Notes under the pieces: model-generated
The model's input: the letters and a program-made list of their open reading frames with translations, nothing else
Databases searched by the model: none
What the model was told of the DNA's origin: nothing
Program-made: the position numbers and the translations under genes
In this document: one piece after another, positions 1 to 22,470 of the stretch
How the letters are laid out: every line of letters starts with the position of its first letter
Position numbering within the stretch: position 1 is the first letter of the stretch
Origin: Synanceia verrucosa
Taxonomy: Eukaryota > Chordata > Actinopteri > Perciformes > Synanceiidae
Reading direction: 5' to 3'
Assembly: GCA_029721515.1 (NCBI GenBank)
Contig: CM056556.1
Span: 16,581,598-16,645,597, forward strand
Length of the DNA: 64,000 nt

Positions 1-928
1 TGCAACAATGAGGAGCTGGGACATTGTCGTCCATGAAGATGAAATCAGGCCTGTGTTGCTCATGGAGAGGCACAATGACTGGATTAATAATGTTATTCAG
101 GTAGTATTGGCTTGTCACATTACCGTTCATAAGGTGTAGGGCAGTTCTGTATTGACTAGACACACCTGCCCAGACTGTAACACCACCACCTCCAAAGGCT
201 GATGCACAACGTCCTCCTTGACGTCTCCAACAGTGTCGGCAGCCATCATTTCTGCTCAGTGTGAATTGACTTTCATCAGAGAACAGCACTGAGGTCCACT
301 GGTTCCTTGTCCAGCGCAAATGCTCCCTGTCCATGCCAGATGATGATGCTTGTGTCTGGTGTTGTGGTCAGGTATCCTTGCAAGATGTCTATCAAGCAGA
401 CCATGCTGATGTAAGCGGTTTTGAATGGTCTGACATGACACTCCCCTAAACGTGCCTGGAGTTGAGTGGTATTCACCATGTGGTTCCACAGGGCACTGTT
501 CACAATGAGGTGGTCATCAGCTGTCTCTGTTACAACCTGCTGATGACACTCTGTGACCCTCAGTGGCAACTTCCCTCTGATCCAGTTTGAAGCCTTGCAG
601 TGACCAGGTACTGATGATCGGTTGTTCGGCATTGTCAATAGTCTCATGATGTCAAAATGTGAACAAAATGATGAAAAGGACTGTTTTAATACAAATTGTC
701 GTAGTGGTTGATTCATGGATCAGACATTTGTTGTGATTTTTGTGGTTAATCGGCTTGTTAGAGAACAGCATTTTATGCAATAAATGTTGAAACACTGAAC
801 AGCTAGACATGGACATTCAAAAGTTTAAAGGTCAATTTAAGTTCACCTGTAAAGGTTTTAGTGCACTTTAGATGCGTTCTGAAATTTCACCCAAAAGCCC
901 AATATCCCTAACTTTTTGTGAGTAGTGT
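1..928 (-). mobile_element. Tc1/mariner-like transposon relic, cut by window start
   Basis: Read on the minus strand, this is a decayed Tc1-like transposase. The N-terminal part begins at about 716; the DDE core continues towards position 1 in other frames, including SDESQFTLSRNDG-like and GGGVTVWAG-like motifs and a C-terminal stretch that ends in MDDN before the window edge. The frame changes at least twice, so it is a pseudogene. The terminal repeat side is near 905-928 (tttttgtgagtagtgta). The other end lies outside the window. Confidence 0.85.
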
Positions 929-966
929 ATGTATTTATATATATTATATTCACTCATGGTCATCAG

Positions 967-2036
967 CTTATCAAAAGTTTAAGACCACAGCCTTTAAAAG
1001 CCTTGACCTTCACAAAAATGTGGATTCAGTGTCATTTCCTCTCAGGTATCCACACTGTCATGACCTCCTGATGGCAAAGGTAAAAAAGCTTTCTCCCTTG
1101 GAACGCGGTTGGATTGTCGAGCTGCATCAGCAAGGCCTCTCGCAGCTTGCCATTGCTGCTGAGGTTAGACGCAGTAAGACAGTCATTTTAAACTTCTTAA
1201 AAGATCCTGAGGGTTATGGAACAAAAAAGTCAAGTGGTAGACCCAAAAAAAATTCCACTGGCCCTCAGCCAGAGGATCCAATTGGTTGTCCGTCAAGACA
1301 AATTAAGCATGTCACTGGTGCCAACGGCAGTCCCATAACCATTGGACAGCATCTCCAAGAGAAGGGTTTTAAGAACAAAAAATGTCTTCAAAGGCCTCGT
1401 CTCCTTCAGCGGCACAAAATCGCCTGTTTGGAGTTTGCTCGAGAGCACCAAACATGGGACATTGAAAGGTGAGAGAAAGTTTTATTCTCTGATGAGAAAA
1501 AATTGAACATTGACGGTCCTGATGGCTTCCAACGTAACTGGCATGACAAGGAGATCCCACCTGAGATGTTTCCTACACGGCACAGTGGAGGGGGCGCCAT
1601 CATGATCTGGCTTTGTGGAGATGTTGCAGGGGGCATCCATCATGACTGAAGGCCATCGTCTGTGTGCTAATGACTGGGTTTTTCAACTGGACAACGCTGC
1701 AGTTCACAGTGCCCGCCTGACTTCTTCCAGAGAAATAACATCACTCTTTTGAACCATCCTGCATGTTCCCCTGATTTAAATCCAATTGAGAACATTTGGG
1801 GTTTGATGGCAAGGGAAGTTTACAAAAATGGACAGTTCCAGACAGTGGATGCCCTCCATGAAGCCATCTACACCACTTGAAGCAACATTCCCACTAGCCT
1901 CCTGGAAACACTAGCATCAAGCATGCCAAAACAAATTTTTGAGGTGATTAACAACAATGGCGCAGCTACTACTACTACTGAGTCCTTTTTTGAAATTTTT
2001 GAGTTTTGAGATGTGGTCTTAAACTTTTGATGAACA
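967..2036 (+). mobile_element. Tc1-like transposon with both terminal inverted repeats, transposase broken
   Basis: A 19-bp perfect inverted repeat (atcaaaagtttaagaccac) lies at 970-988 and, inverted, at 2013-2031. The transposase starts at ATG 1071 (MAKVKKLSPLERGW), with a Tc1-type helix-turn-helix. It hits a TGA at 1470-1472, where related elements read Trp in a WDIERWRK-like motif. The rest of the DDE domain (FSDEKK-, QLDNAAVH- and PDLNPIENIW-like) is spread over shifted frames to about 1975, with an internal deletion near 1610-1640. Non-autonomous relic. Confidence 0.88.
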
Positions 2037-2119
2037 GCCTATTTAAATTTAATGGTCGTTTGCAACAAATTGCTAACTCTGATTTTTTTTTTTGTCTTAC
2101 TCCCATTTCTTCTTTGCAT

Positions 2120-3105
2120 TTTGAAGCACTACTTAGAACAGTATGATGTAGGGCCTCCTTTTAGCATCAGTTCGTCTTGGGAATGACAAATAGAAGTCCC
2201 GCACAGTGGCCAGAGGGATTCTGAGCCATTCTTCTTGCAGAATAGTGGCCAGGTCACTACGTGATGCTGATGGAGGAAAACATTTCCTGACTCGCTCCTC
2301 CAAAACACCCCAAAGTGGCTCAAAAATATTTAGATCTGGTGACTGTGCAGGCCATGGGAGATGTTCAACTTCACTTTTATGTTCATCAAACCACTCTGTC
2401 ACCAGTCTTCCTGTGTGTATTGGTGCATTATCTTCCTGATACACGGCACCGCCTTCAGGATACAATGTTTGAACCACTGGGTGCACATGGTCCTCCAGAA
2501 TGGTTTAGTAGTCCTTGGCAGTGACGTGCCCATCTAGCACAAGTATTGGGCCTAAGGAATGTTATGATATTGCAGCCCATACCATCACTGATCACCCCCA
2601 TGCTTCACTCTAAGCATGCAACAGTCTGGGTGGTACGCTTCTTTGGGGCTTCTCCACACCATAACTTTCCCAAATGTGGGAAAGTCAGTAAAGGTGGACT
2701 CATCAGAGAACAATACATGTTTCACATTGTCCACAGCCCAAGATTTTCGCTGCTGACACCATTGAAACCGACGTTTGGCATTGGCACGAGCAGCCCGGCC
2801 ATGGATTTTGACCCTGTGGAGCTCCCTACGGAGAGTTTTGGTGGAAAAAGGAGAGTCGAGGTGCACATTTAATTCTGCAGTGAGTTGGGCAGCTGTGGTT
2901 TTATGGTTTTTGGATACAATCTGGGTTAGCACCTGGGCATCCCTTTCACACAGCTTCCTCTTGCATCCACAGTTAGTCCTGTTGGATGTGGTTCGTCCTT
3001 CTAGGTGGTATGCTGAAATTACCCTGGATACTGTAGCTTTTGATACATCACAAAGCCTTGCTGGCGCACAGATGTGCAAAACTGTGCTATTACTCTGCTA
3101 ATTGA
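2120..3105 (-). mobile_element. Tc1-like transposon relic (third of the cluster)
   Basis: The minus strand carries an N-terminal half at 3079-2585 (helix-turn-helix, then VLFSDESTFTDFP) and a C-terminal half at 2486-2133 (YQEDNAPIHTGR, SPDLNIFEPLWG). Both halves of the DDE core are recognisable, but the stretch between 2585 and 2486 is shifted out of frame, so the transposase is broken. The element ends are not clearly defined. It directly abuts the truncated element at 3110-3856. Confidence 0.85.
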
Positions 3106-3109
3106 ACCT

Positions 3110-3856
3110 TCTCACTCTGCTCTTACTGGCCAAACCCAGCTCCTGAAAAACAACCCCACACCATAATCCCCCCTCCACCAAACGTTACACTTGGTACAAT
3201 GCAGTCCGACAAGTGTCGTTCTCCTGGTAACTGCCAAACACAGACTCATCCATCAGATTGCCAGGTGGAGAAGCGCGATTCATCACTCCAGAGAACGTGT
3301 CTCCATTACTCTAGAGTCCAGTGGCGGTGCATTTGCATTGCACTTGGTGATGTATGGCTTGGATGCAGCTGCTCGGCCATGGAAACCCATTCCATGAAGC
3401 TCTATACACACTGTTCTTGAGCTAATCTGAAGGCCACATGAAATTTGTTGGTCTGTAGCAATTGACTCTGCAGAAAATTGGCGACCTCTTCACACTATGC
3501 ACCTCAGCATCCGCTGACCCTGCTCCGTCAGTTTACGTGGCCTACCACTTCGTGGCTGAGTTGCTGTTGTTCTCAAACACTTCCATGTTCTTATAATACA
3601 GCTGACAGTTGACTGTGGAAAATTTAGGAGTGAGGAAACTTCACGGCTGGATTTGTTGCACAGGTGGCATCCTATCACAGTTCCACACTGGAATTCACTG
3701 AGCTCCTGAGAGCGACCCATTCTTTCACAAATGTTTGTAAAAGCAGTCTGCATGCCTAGGTGCTTGATTTTATACACCTGTGGCCATGGAAGTGATTGGA
3801 ACACTTGATTCTGATTATTTGGATGGGTGAGCGAATACTTTTGGCAATATAATGTA
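3110..3856 (-). mobile_element. Truncated Tc1-like transposon, 5' half only
   Basis: The minus-strand terminal repeat is at about 3825-3856 (plus strand gagcgaatacttttggcaat). The transposase starts at 3720 (MGRSQELSEFQCG) and shows the helix-turn-helix and the RSGRPRKLTEQGQ motif. Shifted frames continue to the GGGIMVWG-like part of the DDE core at about 3170. The C-terminal third is missing; homology stops near 3110 against the neighbouring element. Either a deletion or nested insertion followed by loss would explain this. Confidence 0.85.
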
Positions 3857-4011
3857 TATAATATCATCAGTAATGACACTTTTTGCTCAATATGTTTAAT
3901 AATATAATAAAATGGGACAAAAAAAACTTCATGTCTAATTCTGAAGTGCTCAGTAAAGAAAACAAATTCACAGAGAAGCCTTTGTGCCTTCCCAGTTTCT
4001 TGCTCTTTCAT

Positions 4012-4758
4012 CTCCTGTCACCAAGATCTTCCACTGAAAAAGAACTGGGTTCCTAAAAAAAGTCTCGACAAACTCAACATGAACCCTGTCCTCCCAGTGA
4101 ACCCCCACACGAGTTGTCAATTGCTTGCATCAGTGGATGTAGTCTCGTTGAGCCTCAGGGTAACCTATTATACTGCTTACATTTCTGCACAGTTAAAATG
4201 AGGCACAGACAGTCAGGCCATCATCTGTCAAAACAGAAAGGCTGGATGATGACAAAATCTGTCTGTGATCAAAGAGGCAAAATAAGTTAAATGTTTTATT
4301 GTCATTAAAATAAGTGCAGATATGTTTTATTTGGAAATGTCTGTTTTGACATAAGTGATGTGTCAGAGCAGAAGAATAACGGCAACATGGATTATTTTTG
4401 CTATAAGAAGTTTATTTTGTAATAGTTTCAATGTTTGATATTATTATACTGGCTGAGCTGCTAAGCTGGAACTCTCAGTAGATGACACTTAAAGTAAATC
4501 CTAAAATAAATGCTTTGTGTCTGTTGAGCGTGCGTATTAAGAGACCATTTATGGAAAAATGGTATGATTAGCTTGATTGATCAGGTAGCATATACAACAT
4601 GGTTGGAAATGAGCTTCAACCTAACAACATTCTTATCGATATTGAGTTGTGCAGATGCCTGGGATATTAAATGTGCTGTGAACTCGGTTGTGTGGTGGAT
4701 TGATGTTGGTGAAAGTTTGAAGTGTCTGATTGTTGTTGTTTTTCTTTATGTCTGTCAG
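4012..4758. other. Presumed srpk2 intron, no recognisable feature
   Basis: AT-rich sequence between the last Tc1 relic and the first recognised srpk2 exon. No kinase N-lobe motif, transposase remnant or inverted repeat was seen here. If srpk2 is intact, its N-terminal exons must lie before position 1. Confidence 0.5.
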
Positions 4759-15245
<10,487 letters not shown>

Positions 15246-17400
15246 CTGCAATTTCAGATCAGATGCCCTCCTCCCTTCGTCACCCAACAGTTAGCCCAAA
15301 CATCACCCCCTGGTGGCAGCTTGTGGAACAAAAGCACGGAGAGAAGCTGGAGATGAAACCAGTTGGAGTCGATGAGTCTTTCCTGCCCTATCCCACACAT
15401 CCATTTCATGCTTATCTAAGTAGGCTTGAGTGATCACGCAAGCCCCTCATCTTTTCCCATAAGTAATGTAAAGACAAGCTTATGGAGATAACATGACATA
15501 GCAGCTGTCTTCCAAAACATCTCCCAAAAAGATAATTTAAAGATAGATACTGCTCACATAAAAGGGAGTCAAGTCGGACTCTGTTAGAAAGAGATGTGGT
15601 TTCTGTTGCCGATGAGATCAGCCAGTCCCTCACATCTAATCTCCTCCGAAATCTCAGTTTTACCTTGTTTGGATCCAGTCATGGTCTGCTGACAGCTGCT
15701 GTACTTTTTGATGACGTGGAAGAAAAGTAAACGAGAAGCTCCATCTGCCATGACCTTTAAATACCCAGGGCCTTTTTTTTTGAGAGGGATAATGAGCAGA
15801 TCTGCCTACTGAGACACTTTTTCCTCACTTTCCAGCCCAGTTTCCCTTCCTTGCCTCCTTCACCCTGCTATGGAAGAAAGCGCCAACATCGAACTAAAAG
15901 TTTACACCCTGATTTCTTCCACAAGTCCATTTCCCAAAAAAAAGCTCCTCATATATGATTCTACATTTACATCCCGTTTAAATGAGCTGCATGCTCCTGC
16001 TGAAGGCCAGGGAGGGCAGCCAGTCCTCCGTTGGGCACCACACTGATAGTCTACCACTCTGAAAAAGTGCAGGATGAGTGAAAAACAAAAATACAATCAG
16101 TTCAACACAGAGGAGGACAGCTTGGACTTTGAAAACTATTTTTCAAATGCATGGAGAGACTGATGGATCAGCATGAACGGATATGACAAACGGACGATGG
16201 ATGCATTATTTTATTTGTGCGTTTTGCTGGTTTCTGTCCTGTTAGATCATCTCTCTTGGACATTCTGCTAGAAAGAATCATGTTAGGATATTTTGGTGCC
16301 CCCTCTAGGCAGGGTAACTATTAACAACCCCCTCTTCTCTTTTTGACATTCCTGTCTTGGTCCTCTGCTATCATTCCTGACATTTATTACCAAGAACTAT
16401 TGAGTACAGTTGTGGCACGTTTACCTGATCTGATTGGTCCTAGTCCCCCTTTTTCTCCCCTCCTACAGAGGAACGCTTTAATCCCTGAGCTACTCCAGAA
16501 AGGGGATGGTCACACGGAGGTTGCACTTGTCTTTGTAGATGTCCTTCAGGGATTTGAAACCTTTGTACATAGAACTGAGATCTTACAACGCAGATAAGTG
16601 ACCATGGACAAAGTCTCAACACACAAGCATCATTCCAAAAAATAAAAAAATAAATAAATAAAAACAGAGGTTGTTGTTGGCATAGCTTGACTTCCTTTTG
16701 ACAGTGGGGGCAGGTGAGCAGCCATAGCTCTGGCCCTGGAGGAATGTCTAGACTGGACTGTGCCACCAGGTGGCTGAATGAGAGTACTGCATCTCCACAT
16801 ACTGCTGCTGCTCTCAGTGCCAACGCTCCAAGACGTTCCACTATATCTCTCCACTTAATCTTTCTGTCACACAGACACACATACACTACCACACACACAA
16901 AAAAAATCACAATTAGACCAGTGGCCTATTTTTCGCAATAAATGAAAAAAAGATGACTATAAGTAAATGGTGAGATATTTTTAAAAAACTATTTAATTCA
17001 TGAAAAAAGAGGAAAAAAAGAAAACAACTTTTCTCTGGTTGTTGTGACCGTGACAGAATCTTGTCTTATACTGAGGTGATTGTGTTTGTCTTTTAGAGAT
17101 GTTTTTATTTCTTTTCATCATTATTATTATTATTATTATTGAAAGCTGTTTTTTAACACAGTTGTCACCTCTCCCCTCCCTCCTTACTTGAAAGTGCTGC
17201 TCTTGATGGTGAGTAAAAAAAATCAACAGTTTTGCAATAAAGGGTATGTGAGTTTTTTTTGTTGTTTTTTTTTTTGCACCAAAACCTCCTGATCTCACTC
17301 TTTCAGCCATGCTGACTGTTCTTCCTGATGACATTGACAGAATTGCGTCTCTTGTCCGTGTTTTTCATTGACAGATTTAATAAAATTGTAAATTAATGGA
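15246..17400 (+). other. srpk2 3' untranslated region
   Basis: Follows the TAG stop. Candidate poly(A) signals AATAAA occur at 16937-16942, 17236-17241 and 17379-17384; the last would give a 3' UTR of about 2.15 kb. Which is used cannot be told from sequence. An ATT repeat lies near 17120-17140. Confidence 0.6.
17379..17384 (+). terminator. Candidate srpk2 poly(A) signal AATAAA
   Basis: Last canonical hexamer before the convergent gene's 3' region, followed by a T-rich stretch (tctcatttctgctttg). Confidence 0.5.
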
Positions 17401-17515
17401 TCTCATTTCTGCTTTGAAACCATATCAGTCATCCTCACTAAAAGGGTGAGAGAACTTACAACTGGCCACTAAAGGAAACAAAAAAGAAAAACGATCTGTT
17501 ACAGTACATTCCCTT

Positions 17516-17521
17516 TTTATT
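17516..17521 (-). terminator. Candidate adck2 poly(A) signal AATAAA
   Basis: The plus strand reads TTTATT. It lies about 680 bp past the adck2 stop and only about 130 bp from the last srpk2 poly(A) signal, so the two 3' UTRs nearly touch. Confidence 0.5.
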
Positions 17522-17835
17522 GATATGTGTAATTCGTACAAGTGTTGCCGCTCCTTTAATGGGACGTTAAAAACACTGACCAGCTGTGAGTACAATTTAC
17601 CAAAGGCTTCACATGTTGTAGACGTTACAGTGCACTGTGATTCAAACTAAAGCAAATATGGCCAATTAGACAACATTATCTAAGATACAATAAGAGACTG
17701 CTTGATAAAAGATCAATATTAGTTAAAGTAAAACATGCTTTGGAGGGATTTGTGCATTATTTTCTATCTTTAAAAAAAATCTACAAATGGTCTCAGATGA
17801 CATCTGTGTGTCTGCTAATGAGTCCATTAGTGCTA

Positions 17836-17882
17836 AATAAACAAGTGGTGCTTTGTGTAAAGCACAAGCACCCTTGTTTATT
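17836..17882. terminator. Inverted repeat carrying AATAAA on both strands
   Basis: aataaacaagtggtgctttg on the left pairs with the inverse of gcacccttgtttatt on the right, with small bulges and a short loop. AATAAA appears at 17836-17841 on plus and 17882-17877 on minus. The position between two convergent genes suggests a bidirectional poly(A) or termination element. This role is inferred. Confidence 0.5.
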
Positions 17883-18167
17883 GTTCAACTGGAGGTACCA
17901 GGAAGATTAATATCCTGTAGGTAAAATGTTCATACTTCAACCAGATGGTGGATGGTATTTGGGACACTGCTAAAATGTGGTGATGAGTCCCTACGATCCA
18001 CAATGGAATCTTTTACGTTTGAGGACAAATGATAATCATAGCATCTGGAGGACACAGTATCCACATGTAACGTATGAATCAATGCACAGTATGTAAACAG
18101 TATATTATAGCTTAATGCCTGTGTGTACCTACAGGTGGATGGGAAGTGTGTGGTCCACTGTGCTTGA

Positions 18168-18170
<3 letters not shown>

Positions 18171-18199
<29 letters not shown>
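18171..18199. repeat. (TG)n microsatellite touching the adck2 stop codon
   Basis: About 14 TG units. On the minus strand the CA repeat begins at the last base of the adck2 TGA stop codon (18201-18199), so it forms the first bases of the 3' UTR. Confidence 0.95.
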
Positions 18200-21100
18200 C
18201 AGAGCACAGAGGCACACTTCTTTAGCAGCAGAGGTTTCATCAAAGCCAAGATGTCCAAGTTTGGATCGAGTGACCTGCCGAGACCCTCGAGCACCATGAT
18301 GGCAAACACAACGGAGGCAAAATTACTCTCCAGCTTCACCTACAAAAACAATAAACCAATAATTGAGGTTAATAGCTCCGCAGTCACAATCTTTTAATGA
18401 GTCCCAGTGCAAAAAAATACACTTATTCACTTCATGACAATGATAACTCCACTATACAGGACAATTATTACACAACTCTAATGACCATGTTGTTTTTTTT
18501 ACATACACAACATATTCAAAAACCTTAGTATGACTTGGAATTTCTCCAGTAATATGAAGAGGACAGTTATGTAACTGTACATTTATTCAAGCTAAAACTC
18601 AAAAGGTATTGCAAGCAAAACTGAAAAGTTGACTACAAAGAACCAAAAAACCTTTTACTTGACAAAATCTGATAAAGGATCAGGACCTGTCATAATGTCA
18701 CATAAAAGAGAGGAGTGTTGTGAACTAGATGTGTGATCGTTCAATAAAGATTGTAACCTCCTCATATTTTACCTTGTGTTTGATAAGCAGACCAAAGACT
18801 TTGGAGAGCAATTCACCCACTTGGAACTGCAAACACAACAAAATCACAGTCAATAAAACACATCAACAGTAATCAGTGTGCGCAATTTCAAAGAAATTAG
18901 CAAATTTTCCCAGTTCGTGGGACTAATAATACATCTTGAAGTCACTGACTGCCTTGGCCAACAAATGGCTATAAACTATTTACATGTTACTTACACCTGA
19001 TAAGAATGGATGGGCCTTTGTTAAGAGGTATTAAAGCTATAGTTGGTAATCTTGAAGAGCTGCCAAGATTTGAAAGTGGCACCTCCTCTAAGCTCCACCC
19101 CTCCTGTCAGTGCTCTGTCCAAAGCCACGCCCCCTCTCCTGCTAACTCGGCAGCAGTGTGCTGAACATTTCCGGCAACATTTAAATGTGATTCGAGATGG
19201 GGGCATGGGCAGAATGAGACATGAAGGCATCTGATTGGTTCTTTCTATCAGCACTGAAAGGCAGGGATTGGTCAGAGTTTTTATAGGCCTGCAGCTGTCA
19301 CAGAGGTCTGATTTTTTTGTTCCTTTTTCCGAATAGATAATGTAGAAAGAAAGCAAAAATCTCTCAAAAGAACACAAGAACTTAACAGGAACCTGAACAG
19401 AGGAAAGCTGAAACACAATCATGACGATAATGGCAGCCATCATAATGTAAGTCTGCATCAGAAACACAAATCAGACACAATAAGATGGCATAAATCAAGG
19501 TTAAGACCTTTCCCAGAGTGAGGGTGTTTCGGAGGGCATGATCCACCAGCTGGGCCATCTCCTTCTTAAACTGTGGTTCGTCTCGGCACTCATTGGCCCG
19601 AGCGTGATGCAGGAGCAACTCTGCCACACGCTCACCCTGAACAAAGGAAATCAAAGTCATTATCATTATCCCTGAAATTCTTGATCTGGAAACAAAACAC
19701 CTATCAACGAGGTTGCATTGTATTGTAAAACAGTAAATGGGCAGACACTCAATCAGGATGACGTACCTGATGCAGGACTACAGCTGTGAAGACAGCCTTA
19801 AGGTTAGCAAGATCATGGCTGCTGAGCTGGGCTACAATTCCAGCATCCAGCAGCACCAGCTGTAGAGGACACGGGTCGGGCCTGACGCTGACCAGCACTG
19901 TGTCCCACAGGTCGGTGAGGGTGGTCTTACCATGGGCCTGCCCTGATGTAGCAGCACTGTCACTGGAACCAGGAAGAGGCCCCCCACAGTGGACCAGGAT
20001 GTTCCCGGGATGAAGATCTCCGTGGACAAAGTTGTCCACAAACACCTGGAATGCAGACATAGATGGAGACAACGGAAGTGAACATACAATCTAACAGATG
20101 GCTTTAAAGGGGAAGTGCCATTTTTTACAAATTGGGCCTTATTTCTGGGATAAAATACTGCCATTTACTCACCCATATCACTTTAGCATCATTTGGAGTA
20201 TTTCCGACAATATTGGATTTGACAATATCCATTTAACAGGAGTGAATGGGGCACAGAAATGCAGCCAGTAAATGACAAACTTGACCATTTCTCAAATAAT
20301 TAAATAATGTTATTTAATAAGATGGGCTACACTATTACTATTCTCATTTGAGTTAGGACTTGTCTGTAACTAGAAAATTCTGTCTGTAAACAGACTCTAC
20401 TTCCTGTGTATCATAATTTACTAAGGACCCCTAGTACCCACCTATGTGGCCTTCACGGTGCCTGAACTAAAAAATACTTATTTGCGATGTTGTCACATAC
20501 GCATACATGCTTTGTTTTACTCCAGATGACAAGTGAAATGGGTGAGTAAATGCCAGTATTTTATCCCAGAAATAAGGTCCAATTTGTGAAAAAAAGGCAC
20601 TTCCTCTTTAATCTGGCATAGAAAGAGCTAATAACGTAAATAATGGTAACAATTAATCAGATATCACTGATAACCAGCAGGTGACGTATCTCACCATCTT
20701 CAGCATGGTCTCTATTCCCATCTTGGCTATTCTCTGCTTCACCTCTTGAGGAATGTCGGCACTCAGGTATTTGGAAACAGGCTCACTTTCCTGAAGAAAA
20801 ATATTGAATATAAACTGAATGATGTCGACTCATTCACACGATATTCACTAAAACAGATTTATTTGATATTGCCTAGAAATGCAGAACCACTTGACTAAAA
20901 AACTCTGCTTAAATACTGCACATATTAGCTCAATATTCCACAATGCACTGCCTCTTTGTACAGACGATATTTTTATTGTATATATTGTATTTTTTAAATC
21001 ACATTGCTGCCTTATTGGCCTTCAAGCTACCTTTATTTGTATCTATTTTTGATTATATGTTTGATTATATGTTCATTGTGGATAGTATTTCTTTGTACAG

Positions 21101-22470
21101 GGAAACACTTCTCCTTTCTGTACTCACTTCAAAAGTTTCCACTAAAATGCTCCTGGTGACAAATGGTCGTAATGTAGTTGGGAACTTGACATAATCCACA
21201 TTGCGGAAATTTTCATGGAAACGCTCGATGTTCCTGGCCTCAAAACGGAGATCGATCTGAAACACGAGTTTTTATGCTGTTAATCCTGAAAATGTGGTAT
21301 TCTTTAAAATGTGGGGGCTTGACTATCCCTACCTGTTTGATCATGAGCTTCTCAAACTCTTCTACTATCTCACACAGACTGAGCCACTTTAGTCCAGGCA
21401 GGCAGTGCAGGAGCCAACTGCCCGCTTTCATCAGCAATAGGTCAATTTCCACCTGCCTCCTGACACCCGGATGGACCACCTGCAAGACATGAGAAACTAT
21501 TTATATACTAACAGGCTTACAAAAGGAAGGACAGTCCACGCTAACAAACAGTTTTTGATAAGCATTTTATCATTTATAGCTATTTTGTGATTTTCACACT
21601 GACCTTGATAGCCACAGGTATAAGATGCTCCTTCTCCACATTGAGCTGCCCCTCTGGGAGAATCCTTTCCTCCTCTTCCTCCTTCCTCCCCCTCCAGAGC
21701 TGCCGCAGAGACCTGACCACTCCTCCCACACCAGGGATTTCCCAAGCTTCCAGCAAGTCTTCCTTCTCCATCTCCTCCACCAGTGAGTGGAAGGCTGGAT
21801 CCTCCACCTGGTCCGCCCTCGCCCAGCCTCTGTACACCTGTGCCACACATCCTGAACCCACGGGCTCTTTGCTTTCAAACATTAAAACCCTCCTCCAGCC
21901 TTCCCCAAAAGCCCTCCGGAGACACTGCTTGGTGTGGGCCCAGGAGTGAGGGGGCACCTGCACATGAAGCCTGGAGAAACGCTCACAAAAGTCCTGTGAA
22001 AAGATGTCTCGCCTGGTGCTGGCCCACTGCCCCAGCTTGATGAAAGTGGGACCAGATGTTTCAGTCACCCACAACAGAGCATCCAGCCAGTAAGACGCCC
22101 AGCGAGTGGACACCAGAACCAAGGGGGAGAGGAGGAGCAAGGGGGCAAATTTGAGGAGCAACACCAATGCACGAAGGCTGAAGCGGAGAAAAAATACGAC
22201 TTTGTGCACTTGGACTTTGGCTAAAGACTTTTTGTCAGCGGTTTGGCGTGGAAAAACTGCATCCTGGCATGTGGCCACGCAGGACGAGGCATTCACTGCA
22301 CCCCAACATAGCAACGTAACCTTGGGTATCTGAGTTAAAATCTGCCCACTTTTAACAAAATATGTCCTGTAGCTCTGGATGAATGTTGTTCTGGTAAAGG
22401 AGCCTGCTTTCTGGAAAGTGTACCTCAGCTTGAGAAGGGCTGCTCTTGCTACAAAGGTGGTCATCATCAT
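18199..22470 (-). CDS. adck2: aarF-domain-containing kinase 2 (ADCK2), complete
   Basis: UbiB/ADCK-family atypical kinase of mitochondria, linked to coenzyme Q and lipid metabolism. Exons on the minus strand: 22470-21604, 21479-21333, 21256-21128, 20790-20695, 20045-19767, 19636-19508, 18826-18773, 18339-18199. All junctions are GT-AG and every intron is phase 0. The product is 613 aa (human is about 626 from memory). Seen: a basic N-terminus suited to mitochondrial import; a hydrophobic, membrane-like stretch at about 101-120; the family KxGQ motif in KLGQWASTRRDIF (145-157); GSGCVAQVY (205-213) in place of a glycine-rich loop; VAIK (286-289) with the likely ATP-binding Lys; HGDLHPGN (421-428) catalytic loop; and LLDAG with metal-binding Asp480. 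The start is chosen because an in-frame TAA lies just upstream of the first ATG of an ATGATGATG run. No breaks were seen. It is convergent with srpk2. Confidence 0.95.
19031..19307 (+). repeat. MITE-like repeat, copy 1 (adck2 intron)
   Basis: Begins ttaaagctatagttggtaat and includes caagatttgaaagtggcacc and attggtcagagtttttatag. Related copies are at 45467-45585 (partial) and 55668-55761 (inverted, internally deleted). Confidence 0.7.
20104..20611. mobile_element. 508-bp MITE with about 80-bp terminal inverted repeats (adck2 intron)
   Basis: The left arm (about 20104-20184) contains ttatttctgggataaaatac and tttactcaccca. The right arm (about 20531-20611) is its inverse with a handful of mismatches. 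It has no coding capacity. Possible TTAA-like bases at both ends hint at the target site. It lies in the intron between adck2 exons 20790-20695 and 20045-19767. Confidence 0.82.

Noticed and set aside
21497..21850. 117-codon Gly-rich open frame on the minus strand
   Set aside because: Alternative frame of adck2 exon 1; the family motifs are in the other frame.
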